Notes under the pieces: generated by a model
What the model saw: only the letters and a program-made list of their open reading frames with translations
Told to the model about the DNA's origin: nothing
Databases searched by the model: none
In this document: positions 9,785 through 19,748 of the stretch, piece after piece
Layout of the letters: every line of letters begins with the position of its first letter
Numbering within the stretch: the first letter of the stretch is position 1
NCBI GenBank assembly: GCA_964035575.1
Contig: OZ037896.1
Location: forward strand, 248,001-312,000
Origin: Rhynchopus sp. YZ270_cl-10
Taxonomy: Eukaryota; Euglenozoa; Diplonemea; Diplonemida; Diplonemidae
Direction: 5' to 3'
Length of the DNA: 64,000 nt
Program-made: the position numbers and the translations under genes

Positions 9785-10903
9785 TCACTCACTGTTGAGG
9801 GGGTACAGATGCCTTGTCGCGGTGGTGTGACCCGACATCACGACCATACGCGAACACGGCGAGATCGCAAAGTGCTTACATAAGATGCCCGGGAAACCGC
9901 GCACATGGGACCTGGTCGCCACGTCATACTGGTGCAGCTCATAGGAACGCGCTTCATTGTACACATCGTATATAGCCATCACAAGGTACTTCCCAAAAGG
10001 CGTGAACTGCATGTCCTGGATGCTCCATTTCTTACGCACATCAACTGTACCAAGCAACGTACCACTCCAATCATAGAGGTGCACTTTTTTAAATGTGGTC
10101 CCCTTTCTTTTACATGTGACCCCCACAGCAAAAGCAGAGGCAGACTGCGAAACAGCCACATGCCCCGCTACCGGCACACATGCCACACTGACACCTGTGT
10201 TGATATCCCACACACGTGTGTTATTCTCCGCTCTGGAAGAGGTGATCACCCACCCACCACAGTGCGACACCGACACTTTCTCGCATCCCGTGTGCGAGAG
10301 AGAGCGGAGCAACGTCAGGTCTTCGTCATACACATATACGCCGTAGTTGCCTTGGGAGACAACAACACTGCCACACGTGAACACCGACTTCGAGGTTCCT
10401 TCGAATTTGCGGAGAAGCTCCCCACCCGGAAGCGCAACCACACGGAAGTGATCCCCACACGGGAGGTAGCAGCGTGTCTTGCATCGTGAGATGGCAGGCC
10501 GTCCAGCAGAACTGTCCACGTTGGACAAGAACGAAGGTTCGAAGATTTCTGTGTCGAAGCCGCCAATACATCTTTCGCCATACCTCTCAGAGTACAAATA
10601 GATGCAGAGCTTTCCACAGTGCGACAGCGACAAACCATCGGCTGAAAAACCCAACTCGTCAGGACACCGAATATCAGCAAAGGGAAAGGAAAGCACAACC
10701 TGCACACCTGATTCGAACGCAGTGTCCTGCAGACGGCACGTCTCCTCCAGCACCTGCGTGCCGATGCGCATCTCGACAGACGCAGGCGAGACAGCAAGCG
10801 CCGTGCACGCAACCTCCTTTGCCGCTGCAACGTCCACATCGCACGGCACCTCCACTGTCGCAGACACGCCTGACTCTTCCAGCACAAAGGTCACATCCAT
10901 CAT
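9785..10903 (-). CDS. UBL-WD40 family protein, copy D (372 aa)
   Basis: Complete fourth copy. The start is placed at the tandem ATGs (10898-10903) because the UBL begins there in every paralogue. The frame happens to remain open for another 170 codons upstream, but that DNA is the conserved non-coding block of the family. It is the most diverged copy: it lacks the acidic DEYEMVKDG linker after the UBL, has an inserted CKRKGTTFK stretch in a late blade, and ends HLYPLNSE. It is separated from copy C by about 3 kb of repeat-rich DNA. Function unknown. Confidence 0.85.
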   Translation of the reverse strand: MMDVTFVLEESGVSATVEVPCDVDVAAAKEVACTALAVSPASVEMRIGTQVLEETCRLQDTAFESGVQVVLSFPFADIRCPDELGFSADGLSLSHCGKLCIYLYSERYGERCIGGFDTEIFEPSFLSNVDSSAGRPAISRCKTRCYLPCGDHFRVVALPGGELLRKFEGTSKSVFTCGSVVVSQGNYGVYVYDEDLTLLRSLSHTGCEKVSVSHCGGWVITSSRAENNTRVWDINTGVSVACVPVAGHVAVSQSASAFAVGVTCKRKGTTFKKVHLYDWSGTLLGTVDVRKKWSIQDMQFTPFGKYLVMAIYDVYNEARSYELHQYDVATRSHVRGFPGILCKHFAISPCSRMVVMSGHTTATRHLYPLNSE

Positions 10904-11340
10904 TCTGTTTCCTTCGTGAGGGTCACGGGGTGTGTGATGAGGTGGGTGGGGTTCTGTTTCGTGTGTTTTGGCTTGAGGTGGAGTGTGGCAAAAGTCTTTA
11001 AGAGGGAGAAATAACGGGTCAGGGGACAAAATGTTGGCAAGAAAAGATTTCGGGTAAAAAAAAGGAGTAAAAGTTTTGTAAGGTGTCGCCTCTGTATGTT
11101 CAGTCCCCGAATCAGGCTGGACATGAGAGACAGAGGCACTGTCTTGTTGTATCAATGGAACCTCTCTCGAGGAAGTCATATTGCAGAGAAAAGGGGCCAT
11201 CGATGAAGGGGAAGATGGGAGGACAAGGCGGGGTGTTGAAAATAGTAATGGCAAAGTCATGCACCCGAACATTGCCCATTGCAAGGGTGTGTGTTTGAAA
11301 GCAGGCAGCACATAGCAGGTGTGGTACTTCCTTAGAGTAA
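10904..11340 (-). promoter_or_regulatory. Conserved upstream block of copy D
   Basis: Same block as upstream of A and C, but lacking about 30 bp around TTCATTGTGAAACAAACGTG near the gene. The similarity stops at about 11340, shortly before a foldback element. Confidence 0.45.
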
Positions 11341-11394
11341 GAAAGGGTTTGTGTGTCACAAAAATTATCAGATGAACCTGGGCATCTCGTGTTA

Positions 11395-11842
11395 CTGGGG
11401 GGGGGGTCGAATAAAGCACGTACGTGTTTTATTAGGCGTCCCTACACTTCAGATCCTGAGGTTTAAAAAAAAAAAAAAAGTTCGAAAAGGCGAATAAAGC
11501 ACGTACGTGCTTTATTCGCCTTTTTGAACTTTTTGGAAAGTTTTTCCAGTCGCAATTTTTTTTTCGATTTTTTTTCGCCCAAGAGGTGATTTTGCTGCAT
11601 TTCCGAGCCAATCCCAGCTTGTGGTGGGGCATATTCGGAAAAATGGACAAAATTTCAGCGACTTAAATTTTCACAAAATACGAACTACCTTGTCACAACA
11701 CAGGAAAAGTTCAAAAAGTCGAATAAAGCACGTACGTGCTTTATTCGACGCAAAAAAAAGCAAAAATCCCATTTTTCAAATGCGTGCTTTATTCGACGTA
11801 CGTGCTTTATTCGAATTACCTCGTTTATTCGGCCCCCCCCAG
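11395..11842. mobile_element. Foldback element with poly-G termini and CGAATAAAGCACGTACG sub-repeats
   Basis: The termini are CTGGGGGGGGGG.CGAATAAA and its complement. Inside, the palindromic motif around GCACGTACGTGC with CGAATAAA arms recurs at least four times (near 11409, 11493, 11723, 11790). TA follows the right end and precedes the left end. It also encloses a degenerate copy of a dispersed repeat (11603-11680). Non-coding. Confidence 0.6.
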
Positions 11843-11942
11843 TAAGTCACCGCACCAAAAAAAAAATTATATGTCAGTCTATGTGGGTTAGATCGTAAAA
11901 CTAACGTCTCAGGTGAGTGTTGGGTGTTAAAATGTACACAAT

Positions 11943-12145
11943 GCCACATGTCATGGTGACATGCGATACGTGTTGGTACGTGTCATTCTCTGTACGACAG
12001 AACACACACTCTTCTAAGCTTTTTTGAGGCTCACCTATTCCCGAGGAGAGCCTTAGCCTTAGGGGGGCTATAACATCAAAACCACAGAAAGTGTTCTGTA
12101 CAGAGAATGACACGTACCAACACGTACCACATGTCAGGTCATTCT
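11943..12145. mobile_element. Small inverted-repeat (MITE-like) element
   Basis: Arms containing GTGTTGGTACGTGTCATTCT and the exact complement lie at about 11967-11996 and 12087-12122, with less perfect continuation (CACATGTCA...) outward. The loop is about 90 bp. Non-coding. The exact ends were not fixed. Confidence 0.5.
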
Positions 12146-12547
12146 GACGTGTCACATCGACATGAGGCATCGTCCACTTCTGAACCCTTTCAAAAGGAAA
12201 CTGAAGACAACGCATTGTGCTTGTACACCTCCAGCAGTTCTATCAAAACAAGAAAATAACGTTGGGTACTCCGCTCTTATTTCTGTAACAAAGTTGTGCC
12301 ACTTCGTATGTTCCACTATATCGAGCAACAGTATGGTGAACTCAAACCTCTCAAAAAAAATAGATGTCAAAAAAAAAAAACGAAGAAAAGAAAACTTGTG
12401 AAGATGAATGTGTCTCTCTCGTGCGTACAGCTTTACCACTTATCGTTGTCGCGCTGGAACACTCGCATTATTTATTACTTTTAAGGTGCCCACTCTCTTC
12501 ATCGTATATGCACAACATTTCATCGGACGCAGTGCAACAAAAACGTG

Positions 12548-12796
12548 TCACATGGACGTACAGGTGCGCTTTGACTCCTCTTTCTTTTCCTCTTTCTTCT
12601 GTCCTGCTGTGTTTGTCGTGGCTGGTTCATCTGTATCTTTCCAGACAGGGCTCACAGGCCGTGGCTGTTCCCCCCCCTCCGTACCCACCTCTGCTTCCGT
12701 TTTAGGGGGAGTAATCACATCGTCGGGAGCGGGCACATCCGGGTCCGTCCTAGCTTCGGCAAACCCGTGCTTTCCGGAGGACCGATGGAACATCAT
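12548..12796 (-). CDS. Small hypothetical protein with SGKHG motif (82 aa)
   Basis: Starts at tandem ATGs (MMFHRSSGKHG) and runs to a stop at 12548. The sequence is hydrophilic, rich in P, E, T and K, with a lysine/glutamate-rich tail (KKEEKKEESKR). No signal peptide or membrane segment. The N-terminus resembles that of the minus-strand gene at 27995-28261 (HHPTSGKHGYDEVDP versus FHRSSGKHGFAEARTDP), which is the main reason to believe both are real genes. It lies between repeat elements with no close gene neighbour. Function unknown. Confidence 0.5.
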   Translation of the reverse strand: MMFHRSSGKHGFAEARTDPDVPAPDDVITPPKTEAEVGTEGGEQPRPVSPVWKDTDEPATTNTAGQKKEEKKEESKRTCTSM

Positions 12797-12964
12797 CGTT
12801 GTAAGTATGTTGTGTGCGATGTGTGTGTAAGATTTATTTGTTTGTTTTTTGCGTTCTGTTGAGGAAGTGGAGGGGTGATATAGAGGGGGGCATTTGGAAA
12901 GTAGCGTACCATGCGTCTGCTGCGCTGTGTTGCTGGCTATTTGAGGTGGATATATTCCCATTTA

Positions 12965-13106
12965 AGGGCGGCGTTTCACAAAGCTTCACAAAAAGTCACA
13001 AAATTTTCAATCCTATGCGCAACGTTTCACAACTTTTCACAACTATGTACCCACACGTTGTGAAAAGTTGTGATTTTGATTGAAACTTTGTGAAACGCTG
13101 CCCCCC
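12965..13106. mobile_element. MITE of about 142 bp with GGGCGGCGTTTCACAAAG termini
   Basis: The left end GGGCGGCGTTTCACAAAG and right end CTTTGTGAAACGCTGCCCC are inverted repeats. The sub-terminal motif TTTCACAACTTTTCACAAC recurs in both orientations. No target duplication could be fixed. Confidence 0.55.
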
Positions 13107-13387
13107 GTATAGCACCATTGGCATTAATACTTCCGAAATTCACAGAAAACAAACAACGGACGTGCTGTGTGGAAGAAAAAAAAAAAAGACAAACCCGAGT
13201 TTTTCTCTGACGCGCATGATATTTTGTGGAGAGAATACGTTACGATTATTGCCTGATTCAGTGAAGTACAGAAAACGGGAGTGTCGGTGGCGGAAAAAGA
13301 GTAAAATGAAAAACATATCGGGTGGGGTCTCTGATCTATCTGTGCGGCGTATATATTTCCCCTAACACTCCATGTTTGCCTCTCCAG

Positions 13388-14400
13388 CAGGGTCCTCAAG
13401 GGGGTGCAAAAAAATTTTTTTGCACCCAAAAAAAAAAAATAAAAAAAAATCGGGGGGTGCAAAAAATATTTTTGCACCCCCCCAAAAAAAAAAAAAGTTT
13501 TTTTGGTGAGGTGATCCAGTCTCACGCTTTTTCACATTTTCACTTGGTTTCACACATTTTCACATGGTTTCACGGTGTGAAAAAGTGTGTACGAAAGTGA
13601 AAAAAAAACTGCTTCACGCACTCTGAGTGGATTCCTCCAGAAAAAAAACTTGGTGTTTTCACATGGTTTCACATGTTTTCACTTGGTTTCACACATTTTC
13701 ACTTGGTTTCACATATTTTCACTTGGTTTCACACATTTCACCTTGGTTTCACACGTTTTCACTTGTTTTCACACGTTTTCACGGTGTGAAAACGTGTGGA
13801 AAAGTGTGCGCTGGATCACCTCATTTGGGGCAAAAAAAATTTTTTGAGGGGGGATTTCAGGCTTCAGCAGGGATTCTCTGGCTTTTCGTCAGCACCACAA
13901 CGGACACAGCCAAGCATCACTCGGCGGCTGTCACACTCACAATGCGTGAAAGTGGTGCCAGGATGCTCCCTGCGATTGTCGCCTCCTTTAGCAGTTCCAG
14001 GAAAGCAAGCGAAGTGATTATGTGGGAGTGCATTTTGTTATGCATGGGTACTGAGTGTAATTTTCCGCTCGCTGCGCTCGCGGAGGTACACCTTAAAATT
14101 TTTTTCCGCTCGCTTCGCTCGCGGAAAGACACCCCAATGTGAAATAAAAAACGGGCGCGGGAAAATTTTTTTGAGCCTCCCACGATTTCACAAAACCCAT
14201 AGCGTCAGGCCCTGGTTTCCCCATTTTCCCGCAAATTTTCACACCTCTTCCAACTTTGTTAGGGAGGAGCGCGCGCGAAGCGCGCGCGACGACCGCTTGT
14301 GTGGGGAGAAAGCTCGGAATGGACTTTTCTGAAGGGTTTTGTACAGAAAAATTTTTGCACCCCTAAAATTCCCAGAGGGGGGTGCAGGCTGAGGACCCTG
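13388..14400. mobile_element. Non-autonomous hAT element (1,013 bp)
   Basis: The termini CAGGGTCCTCA and TGAGGACCCTG match those of the autonomous hAT copy at 14941-18311. It is flanked by a perfect 8-bp duplication, CTCTCCAG (13380-13387 and 14401-14408), the hallmark of hAT insertion. There is no transposase frame. It contains a nested foldback (about 13505-13826) and several GC-rich hairpins, including GCGAGCGAAGCGAGCGG-type stems near 14055 and 14110. Confidence 0.85.
13505..13826. repeat. Nested foldback with TTTCACATGGTTTCAC-type tandem motif
   Basis: The ends GAGGTGATCCAG and CTGGATCACCTC are inverted. The interior is an imperfect tandem of 18-19 bp units built on GGTTTCACANNTTTTCACTT, with two short palindromes at CACGGTGTGAAAA. 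Probably an older element carried inside the non-autonomous hAT copy. Confidence 0.6.
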
Positions 14401-14570
14401 CTCTCCAGCGGCAAAAAAAAAAAAAAAATCTCGTTGCACTTCCCACTACGTTCCCGCTGCGCTCTCTGCATTCCCACTCCATTCGGTTTTCTCTTACTTA
14501 GCAACGCGCAGTAGTGGGGCAAAAAGCGAGCGGAGCGTGCCAACACAACTCCGCTTCAACGACCCTCCCT

Positions 14571-14647
14571 TGGTGGCCGACGACCCCCAAAATAGCAGAA
14601 AATAGCAGAAAGTAGCACAAAAATAGCACCCCCTTTCAGCCACACCA
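14571..14647. mobile_element. 77-bp TIR element with 5-bp duplication and internal AATAGCA repeat
   Basis: Starts TGGTGGCCGACGACCCC and ends with the complement of TGGTGTGGCTGAAAGGGGG, flanked by TCCCT on each side (14566-14570, 14648-14652). The interior is four units of about 10 bp (AAAATAGCAG-like). Same architecture as the elements at 3671 and 55561, though extremely small. Confidence 0.6.
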
Positions 14648-14777
14648 TCCCTTGCTTCCTTTTCGATGTTGGAAAACACCAAAAAAAAAGGAAGGCGGAG
14701 GGTGTTCCATGGCGAGAGTATTATCAGGCATGGCGACTCGTTTGGGGAAAACTGCGAGAAGAGAAAAAGAAGTTGCA

Positions 14778-14873
14778 GTTATTAATGCAGGCACCTCGGA
14801 CTGACCCACTGCACGATGCTTAGCTCCCAGATGAAAAGCACCAGCACCCTGCAGCCAACAACAGAAAACAGGG
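14778..14873 (+). repeat. Dispersed short repeat, GTTATTAATGCAGGCACC family
   Basis: Second copy of the repeat at 7948-8033, aligned over its whole length and ending CCAACAACAG in both. Confidence 0.55.
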
Positions 14874-15197
14874 TTTTATCTCCTTATATGTTAGTGGTCC
14901 CTAGACCGGGTAAAATAAAAAAAAAAATATTTACCCGGTCCAGGGTCCTCAACCTGTCTAAGTTAGGCCTTAACTTAGACAATTTTTCTTTTTTTGAAAA
15001 ACGCTTTGTCTAAGTTAGACAAAACCTGGGTTTTGGGTTTTTGGGTGGTTTGAAAGAGAAGAAGCTTTACTGAAAACAAAAAAAAAAATGAGTTCCCTCA
15101 AGACTCCCTCAGTCCTCACCTGCGCGGACCCCATTGTACCCACCCACACAAGCCACCTCCTCAGACTAACTACAATTGAACAAACTCATCCGCAAAA

Positions 15198-18044
15198 ATG
15201 CCTGCCACTGCCAAGACCTCCAAAGCACAGCCCACCATCGTGTCCATGTTCAAGAAGGGAGCTGTTGCGGCACCTGTGGTTCGTGTGGTGGAACCCAACA
15301 AAGGGGATACGCACTACGACCTGTGGTCTTCAGGCAAGTACAAGTCCATCCCCGATGGTCCGACACCCCGGCTCGCTTCCCTTCACCTTTTTCTTGTGGC
15401 GGAGGGGACGGTGAGGGGGTTTAAAAACCACCAGAACGACACCAACAAGGTGCTCAAACTCTGGTTGAAGGAGTTTGATCGCGCCAAACTGGCGGACGAC
15501 GACAGGGAGGGGAGCAAGCGGAAGACGATCCTGACGATCGTTGCGGAGGCGCATGAGTTCGCCATGAACGAAGCAGAGAAGGGGGGAGACAGCGATGCCT
15601 CTGCCGTGTCTGTGCAGAGCCAGGTGTCGCAAGGCAAGAAGGTGAAGAAACGTGTGGTGATGATGGCTCCACAGGTGAGTGCTGTTAAGTACGTGGATTC
15701 AACGTCCGAAGAAGAGGAGGAGGAGCAATGTGTGCCAGTGAGACGCAACGCAGCATCCGAGCAACCCGAGGCAGCAATGGAAATCGATGATGTCGACGAG
15801 TACTCTTCTGACGGCGATGTTGTCTTCTTAGGTCCCACGCACTCCAACACGAACAATCCCAACCTCACGAACACCACGACCGCACCAGCGAACACCGACT
15901 CCACCAACACGCTGAAACGTAAACGCGAAGCGCAGGAGAAAGGTTGTATGGGTCTGCGGGAGAGCACGGTGCAGGGCCATTTGAACCGTTTTTCCCCCTG
16001 GTTGGTGGTGGGTGAAGACAAGTTCAAGTGCTTGTATTGTGGTGCTTTCTCTCATGCAAAGACCAAGCTCGCCAGAGACCTCCCTGCGCATGCAGGCGAC
16101 CCCAAACACCAACGTCTCGTGAAGGCTGCCGCTCTGCAGGCTTCCAATGGAACCGTGCTTCACACGTTGCACGCCAACAGCGACAAAGAAGTCGAGTTCA
16201 ACCAAAAAATGCTGAAAATATGCATTGAGGTTATTGTTTTCCTCGCGCGCAAAGGTGTAGGGCACTCTAACTTGGAGGAGTTTCTGAGTTTTTTCGCAGA
16301 CAAGCTGGAGTGCACCGACATGGAGGCATACCTCAGACAACAAATACGCTATCTCAGCTGCGGTGCAGTCTTAGAGATCATGTCCTGCATCACGGAGGTG
16401 TTGACAGAAGACCTCCTCAAGCAGGTCAAAGCCTCCCGTTTCTGGGGCCTGTCGGGGGATTGCTCACGCGACGTCAGCAAGAAGGAGCAACTCGTCTTCG
16501 TCGTGCGATACATGGTCGGTGCCACCCCCGTCGAGAAGCTCATCATGATGGGTGAGCTGAAGGACCAGACGGGGGCTGGTTACGCGTCGTTGCTGACGAA
16601 GTGGATAGACCAGCTCGGGCTCGACTACGGGAAGATGAGTGGATGCTCGTTTGATGGCGCATCGGCAATGCGTTCCTCGAACAAGGGCTGCCAACAACAA
16701 ATCCGTGCAGACATAAACCCAGGCGCCCTCTTCACCTGGTGCTACGCACACTCCCTCGCACTCTGTGGCCCAGAAGCAGCGGCAGAGGGGAAATCGCCGG
16801 AGATTACCCGGTTCTTCGACGGCCTGCGGTGGGTGTGGGTTTTTTTTTCGGGATCCAAGATTAAGCTCGACACCCTGGAGGAGATGCTGGAGGAACTTCG
16901 CGACTTGTGTGAGTACTGTGACATCCTCATCGCAAAGCCGGGTGACACCCGGTGGCTCACCAACGGCAGGTGTTGCAGCACCGTCCGCAAGGAGTACCCC
17001 GCCGTGCACAGCGCCCTGTGCAAGCTTGGAGAGGCCGGCGACGTGGAAGCACCGTTCATCGCGCAGCACATCAAAGAGCCCGGTTTTTTTGCAACGTTGT
17101 CCTTCATGACGGTGGTCCTGGACGAGTTGAACGTGCTGTCGACGTCGCTCCAGAGCAGGAACACAAACCTGCTCACCGTTTGCAGCCACATCGACAAATG
17201 TGTTGCGTCATTGTCGTTGCTTGAAACCAACCCGAACATGTTCCCGTTCTACCCAGAATGGGTACCGAGGTATAATCAATGCCACGGTACAAAACTTTCC
17301 CGTCGGAACTTTGCGATTCATCACGACACGGTCTGCAAGCCATACCTCAAGGAGCTGCTGAAGTGCCTCAGTGAACGATTCGTGAACATGGACATTGTGA
17401 GATGCTTCTCAGTATTCGACATCCGCAACCTCCCTGCTAACGCGGACGGGCTGGCGATCTACGGCAACACCGAGGTGAAGAAGCTCATCGAGGAATTTAC
17501 TGAGCTGCATACACTCGAGTACAAAAAGTACGATGTTGTGGGCGAGAAGACGCGTGGGAGACCAGAGTACTCCAAGACGGAGCATACTGTGATATCGCGC
17601 ACTCAAACAACGCCGTTACTGAGCGTGGACACGACGCCGTTCGTTGAGGAGTCGCCAGAACTGAACAGTCTGGAGACAAAGAAAGCTGTAGCTGTGAAAG
17701 AATGGAGGATCCTGGTGGACGTTTTGTCGAAGAGAACTACAACAAAGGACACTTCGGACCTGATCGCAACATTCTTGACAAGTTCCGCAGGAGACGCCTA
17801 CCCCATTATGAGGGATCTTGTTTTGCTTGGGTTGTCAATCCCCGTCACATCAGTTGAAGACGAGCGCTGCTTCAACGGCATGAAGTACGTCAAGAATAGC
17901 TACAGAAACAAACTGCTGGATTCAAGTCTGCTATGCATTCTTATGTGCAAACAGGCAGAGACAAATGAGAATAAATTTACGCCTGACCAAATCCAAAGGA
18001 TTTTTGAAGCCTTTAAAAGAAAGAAGGTTAGAGTTTCTGTGTGA
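15198..18044 (+). CDS. hAT-family transposase (948 aa)
   Basis: Catalyses excision and insertion of the element. Residues 1-250 are a low-complexity acidic/threonine-rich region. About 278-312 is a BED/TTF-like zinc site (CLYC...HAGDPKH). The RNase H-like core follows, with Asp in WGLSGDCSRD (about 418) and Asp in GCSFDGASAM (about 482), then CYAHSLAL and a long helical insertion. The C-terminus (about 884-930, SVEDERCFNGMKYVKNSYRNKL) is the hAT dimerisation region containing the expected acidic residue. Overall it resembles the ZNF862/KIAA1586-like hAT branch with a DUF4371-type core. It starts at the first ATG in frame, which follows a short out-of-frame ATG at 15088. It is the only strongly supported plus-strand gene in the window. 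Confidence 0.93.
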   Translation: MPATAKTSKAQPTIVSMFKKGAVAAPVVRVVEPNKGDTHYDLWSSGKYKSIPDGPTPRLASLHLFLVAEGTVRGFKNHQNDTNKVLKLWLKEFDRAKLADDDREGSKRKTILTIVAEAHEFAMNEAEKGGDSDASAVSVQSQVSQGKKVKKRVVMMAPQVSAVKYVDSTSEEEEEEQCVPVRRNAASEQPEAAMEIDDVDEYSSDGDVVFLGPTHSNTNNPNLTNTTTAPANTDSTNTLKRKREAQEKGCMGLRESTVQGHLNRFSPWLVVGEDKFKCLYCGAFSHAKTKLARDLPAHAGDPKHQRLVKAAALQASNGTVLHTLHANSDKEVEFNQKMLKICIEVIVFLARKGVGHSNLEEFLSFFADKLECTDMEAYLRQQIRYLSCGAVLEIMSCITEVLTEDLLKQVKASRFWGLSGDCSRDVSKKEQLVFVVRYMVGATPVEKLIMMGELKDQTGAGYASLLTKWIDQLGLDYGKMSGCSFDGASAMRSSNKGCQQQIRADINPGALFTWCYAHSLALCGPEAAAEGKSPEITRFFDGLRWVWVFFSGSKIKLDTLEEMLEELRDLCEYCDILIAKPGDTRWLTNGRCCSTVRKEYPAVHSALCKLGEAGDVEAPFIAQHIKEPGFFATLSFMTVVLDELNVLSTSLQSRNTNLLTVCSHIDKCVASLSLLETNPNMFPFYPEWVPRYNQCHGTKLSRRNFAIHHDTVCKPYLKELLKCLSERFVNMDIVRCFSVFDIRNLPANADGLAIYGNTEVKKLIEEFTELHTLEYKKYDVVGEKTRGRPEYSKTEHTVISRTQTTPLLSVDTTPFVEESPELNSLETKKAVAVKEWRILVDVLSKRTTTKDTSDLIATFLTSSAGDAYPIMRDLVLLGLSIPVTSVEDERCFNGMKYVKNSYRNKLLDSSLLCILMCKQAETNENKFTPDQIQRIFEAFKRKKVRVSV

Positions 18045-18220
18045 TGCTTATCAGGTTGGGGGGACAATGGGGTTAGGGGTACGGGTGGGGCGAAGGGGTG
18101 GGGTGGGGTGTGATTGTTCATTTGTCGAACTCTTCTATTGAAATGAAAAGACCACTTAACGAGTTTCGAAAAAGCAACACAAAAAAAAAAAGCCCCCAAT
18201 TTTTAGCTTTGTACAGGACC

Positions 18221-18250
18221 TTTTCGCGCGGAGCGCGAAAATTTTTTTTT
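18221..18250 (+). terminator. GC hairpin followed by T-run at hAT 3' end
   Basis: A TTTTCGCGC/GCGCGAAAA stem precedes a run of nine or more T, between the transposase stop and the right terminus. Similar hairpin/T-run units lie near the right ends of other repeats (24186-24213, 54896-54926). It looks terminator-like, but a role in eukaryotic termination is only a guess. Confidence 0.3.
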
Positions 18251-18974
18251 AGCCTTTTTTTTTAACTTAGACAAATCTGTGGCCAGACTTTGTCTACGGT
18301 TGAGGACCCTGACCCGGTCTGGGAAAAAAACTAAACTAACATTTTGCCACTTGATTTGTCCTCACTAATCTACTACTGAGTCTTTTTTCGTTGACCGCAG
18401 CCATTTTAGGAAGCCATTTAGGCTCTTACCCTGGGTGGCGCACATGATAATTGATTGGGGGAGGGGAATGATTCAAAAGGAAAAGGCGTGAGGACAAATT
18501 TACCGTTGGCTAATCAAGTTCAGTTTCTAATAACACTGCGTGTAAGCAAAAACTAAACTAACATTTTGCCACTTGATTTGTCCTCACTAATCTACTACTG
18601 AGTCTTTTTTCGTTGACCGCAGCATAGCCCAAAGGGACCGCGTAGCGGAAAGGTAGCAGAGTATGGAGTTTAAGGGGGAGAAAAGGGAGGGAAGGTGGGA
18701 AAAGAGAGAAACCTGTAAACACGGCATCCGCCGTCAACCTCGCAGCTTCTGCGGGGGAGGGCGGAACGCACAGCCACGAGAACCCTCTAGATGGGTACAA
18801 AAACCCCACTGGCCCTGTCCATCCAAACCGATTGAGAGGAGAACCAGTACTGATCAAAACTGCACAAACCGAACAACTGATCAAAACAAAACTGTTCTAC
18901 CGCCGCCTCGGGAGCAGTGTAGAGACAGGTACGCCGAAGCGAATGGGGCACTGAGAAGTCAGCACTCACCAAAA

Positions 18975-19740
18975 AATAAAAAGGTTTATATCCATTCGCT
19001 ATCGCGAGGACAGGACACTGGATAAGGGGCGCTGCAAGCGCATATGAAGTGCCAAGCACACATCATACAAAAATAAAAAGGGTTGTATCCATTCGGCATC
19101 ACGTGGACACTGGATAAGGGCGCTGTAAGCGCATATGAAGTACCAAGCATAGTCAGCACACATCATACAAAAAAATAAAATAAAATAAAAGGTTTATATC
19201 CATTCGCTATCACGAGGACAGGACACTGGATAAGGGGACGCCGTGAGCGCATATGAAGTGCCAAGCATAGTCAGCACACATCATAAAGATAAACATTTCT
19301 TGCACGCGCCATCACCAAGACAGCGGGCACTACGGTACCGTATAGTATCCTCGACCGCGAGGTACACCATGTCCATCTACGAGCAGCGCACACTTGAAAA
19401 ACAACCCAGCTTGGTACAAAAGACACGGTCCTTGACCATGTCACAGTGGCCCTTGACCACTGGAATAACCCACACTTTGCAGGAGAGAACCATGCAGACA
19501 TTGCGAATAAGCGCATATGCACATACAATAAGACAGGCAACCAAATCACTGAATACACGACAATAACGGACACGCGATCGGCCTCTGCACAGACATGATA
19601 AAAAATAAAAATAAAATACAAAGAAGACAAAAAATGAAAATTACAAATAAAGTTTACCCATTCGCCGTCACGAGGAGTGGATAAGGGGCGCCGTAAGCGC
19701 ATATGAAGTGCCAAGCATAGTCAGCACACATCATAATAAA
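18975..19740. repeat. Tandem/near-tandem units of about 100 bp inside the retroelement
   Basis: Four units contain TTTATATCCATTCGCTATC, GACACTGGATAAGGGG and GTAAGCGCATATGAAGT..CCAAGCA. Three are adjacent (about 18975-19285) and one is separate (about 19650-19740). Their role is unknown; they occupy the space where a recombinase gene would be expected. Confidence 0.75.
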
Positions 19741-19748
19741 AATTTCAG

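Larger units (their letters stand above)
14941..18311 (+). mobile_element. Autonomous hAT DNA transposon (3,371 bp)
   Basis: Termini CAGGGTCCTCAACC and GGTTGAGGACCCTG are inverted, with sub-terminal AACTTAGACAA-type repeats. It is flanked by a perfect 8-bp duplication ACCCGGTC (14933-14940 and 18312-18319). Its single gene (15198-18044) is uninterrupted. The insertion split a palindrome (AGACCGGGTAAA...TTTACCCGGTCT) that itself looks like a small foldback. Intact ends, duplication and frame together suggest a recent arrival. Confidence 0.95.

Noticed and set aside
10904-11419. A 172-codon N-terminal extension of copy D
   Set aside because: This DNA is the conserved non-coding upstream block. 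In copies A and C it does not stay open in this frame into the gene, and the UBL start is shared by all copies.
15330-17239. Several long minus-strand frames opposite the transposase
   Set aside because: They are antisense shadows of a well-supported hAT transposase.
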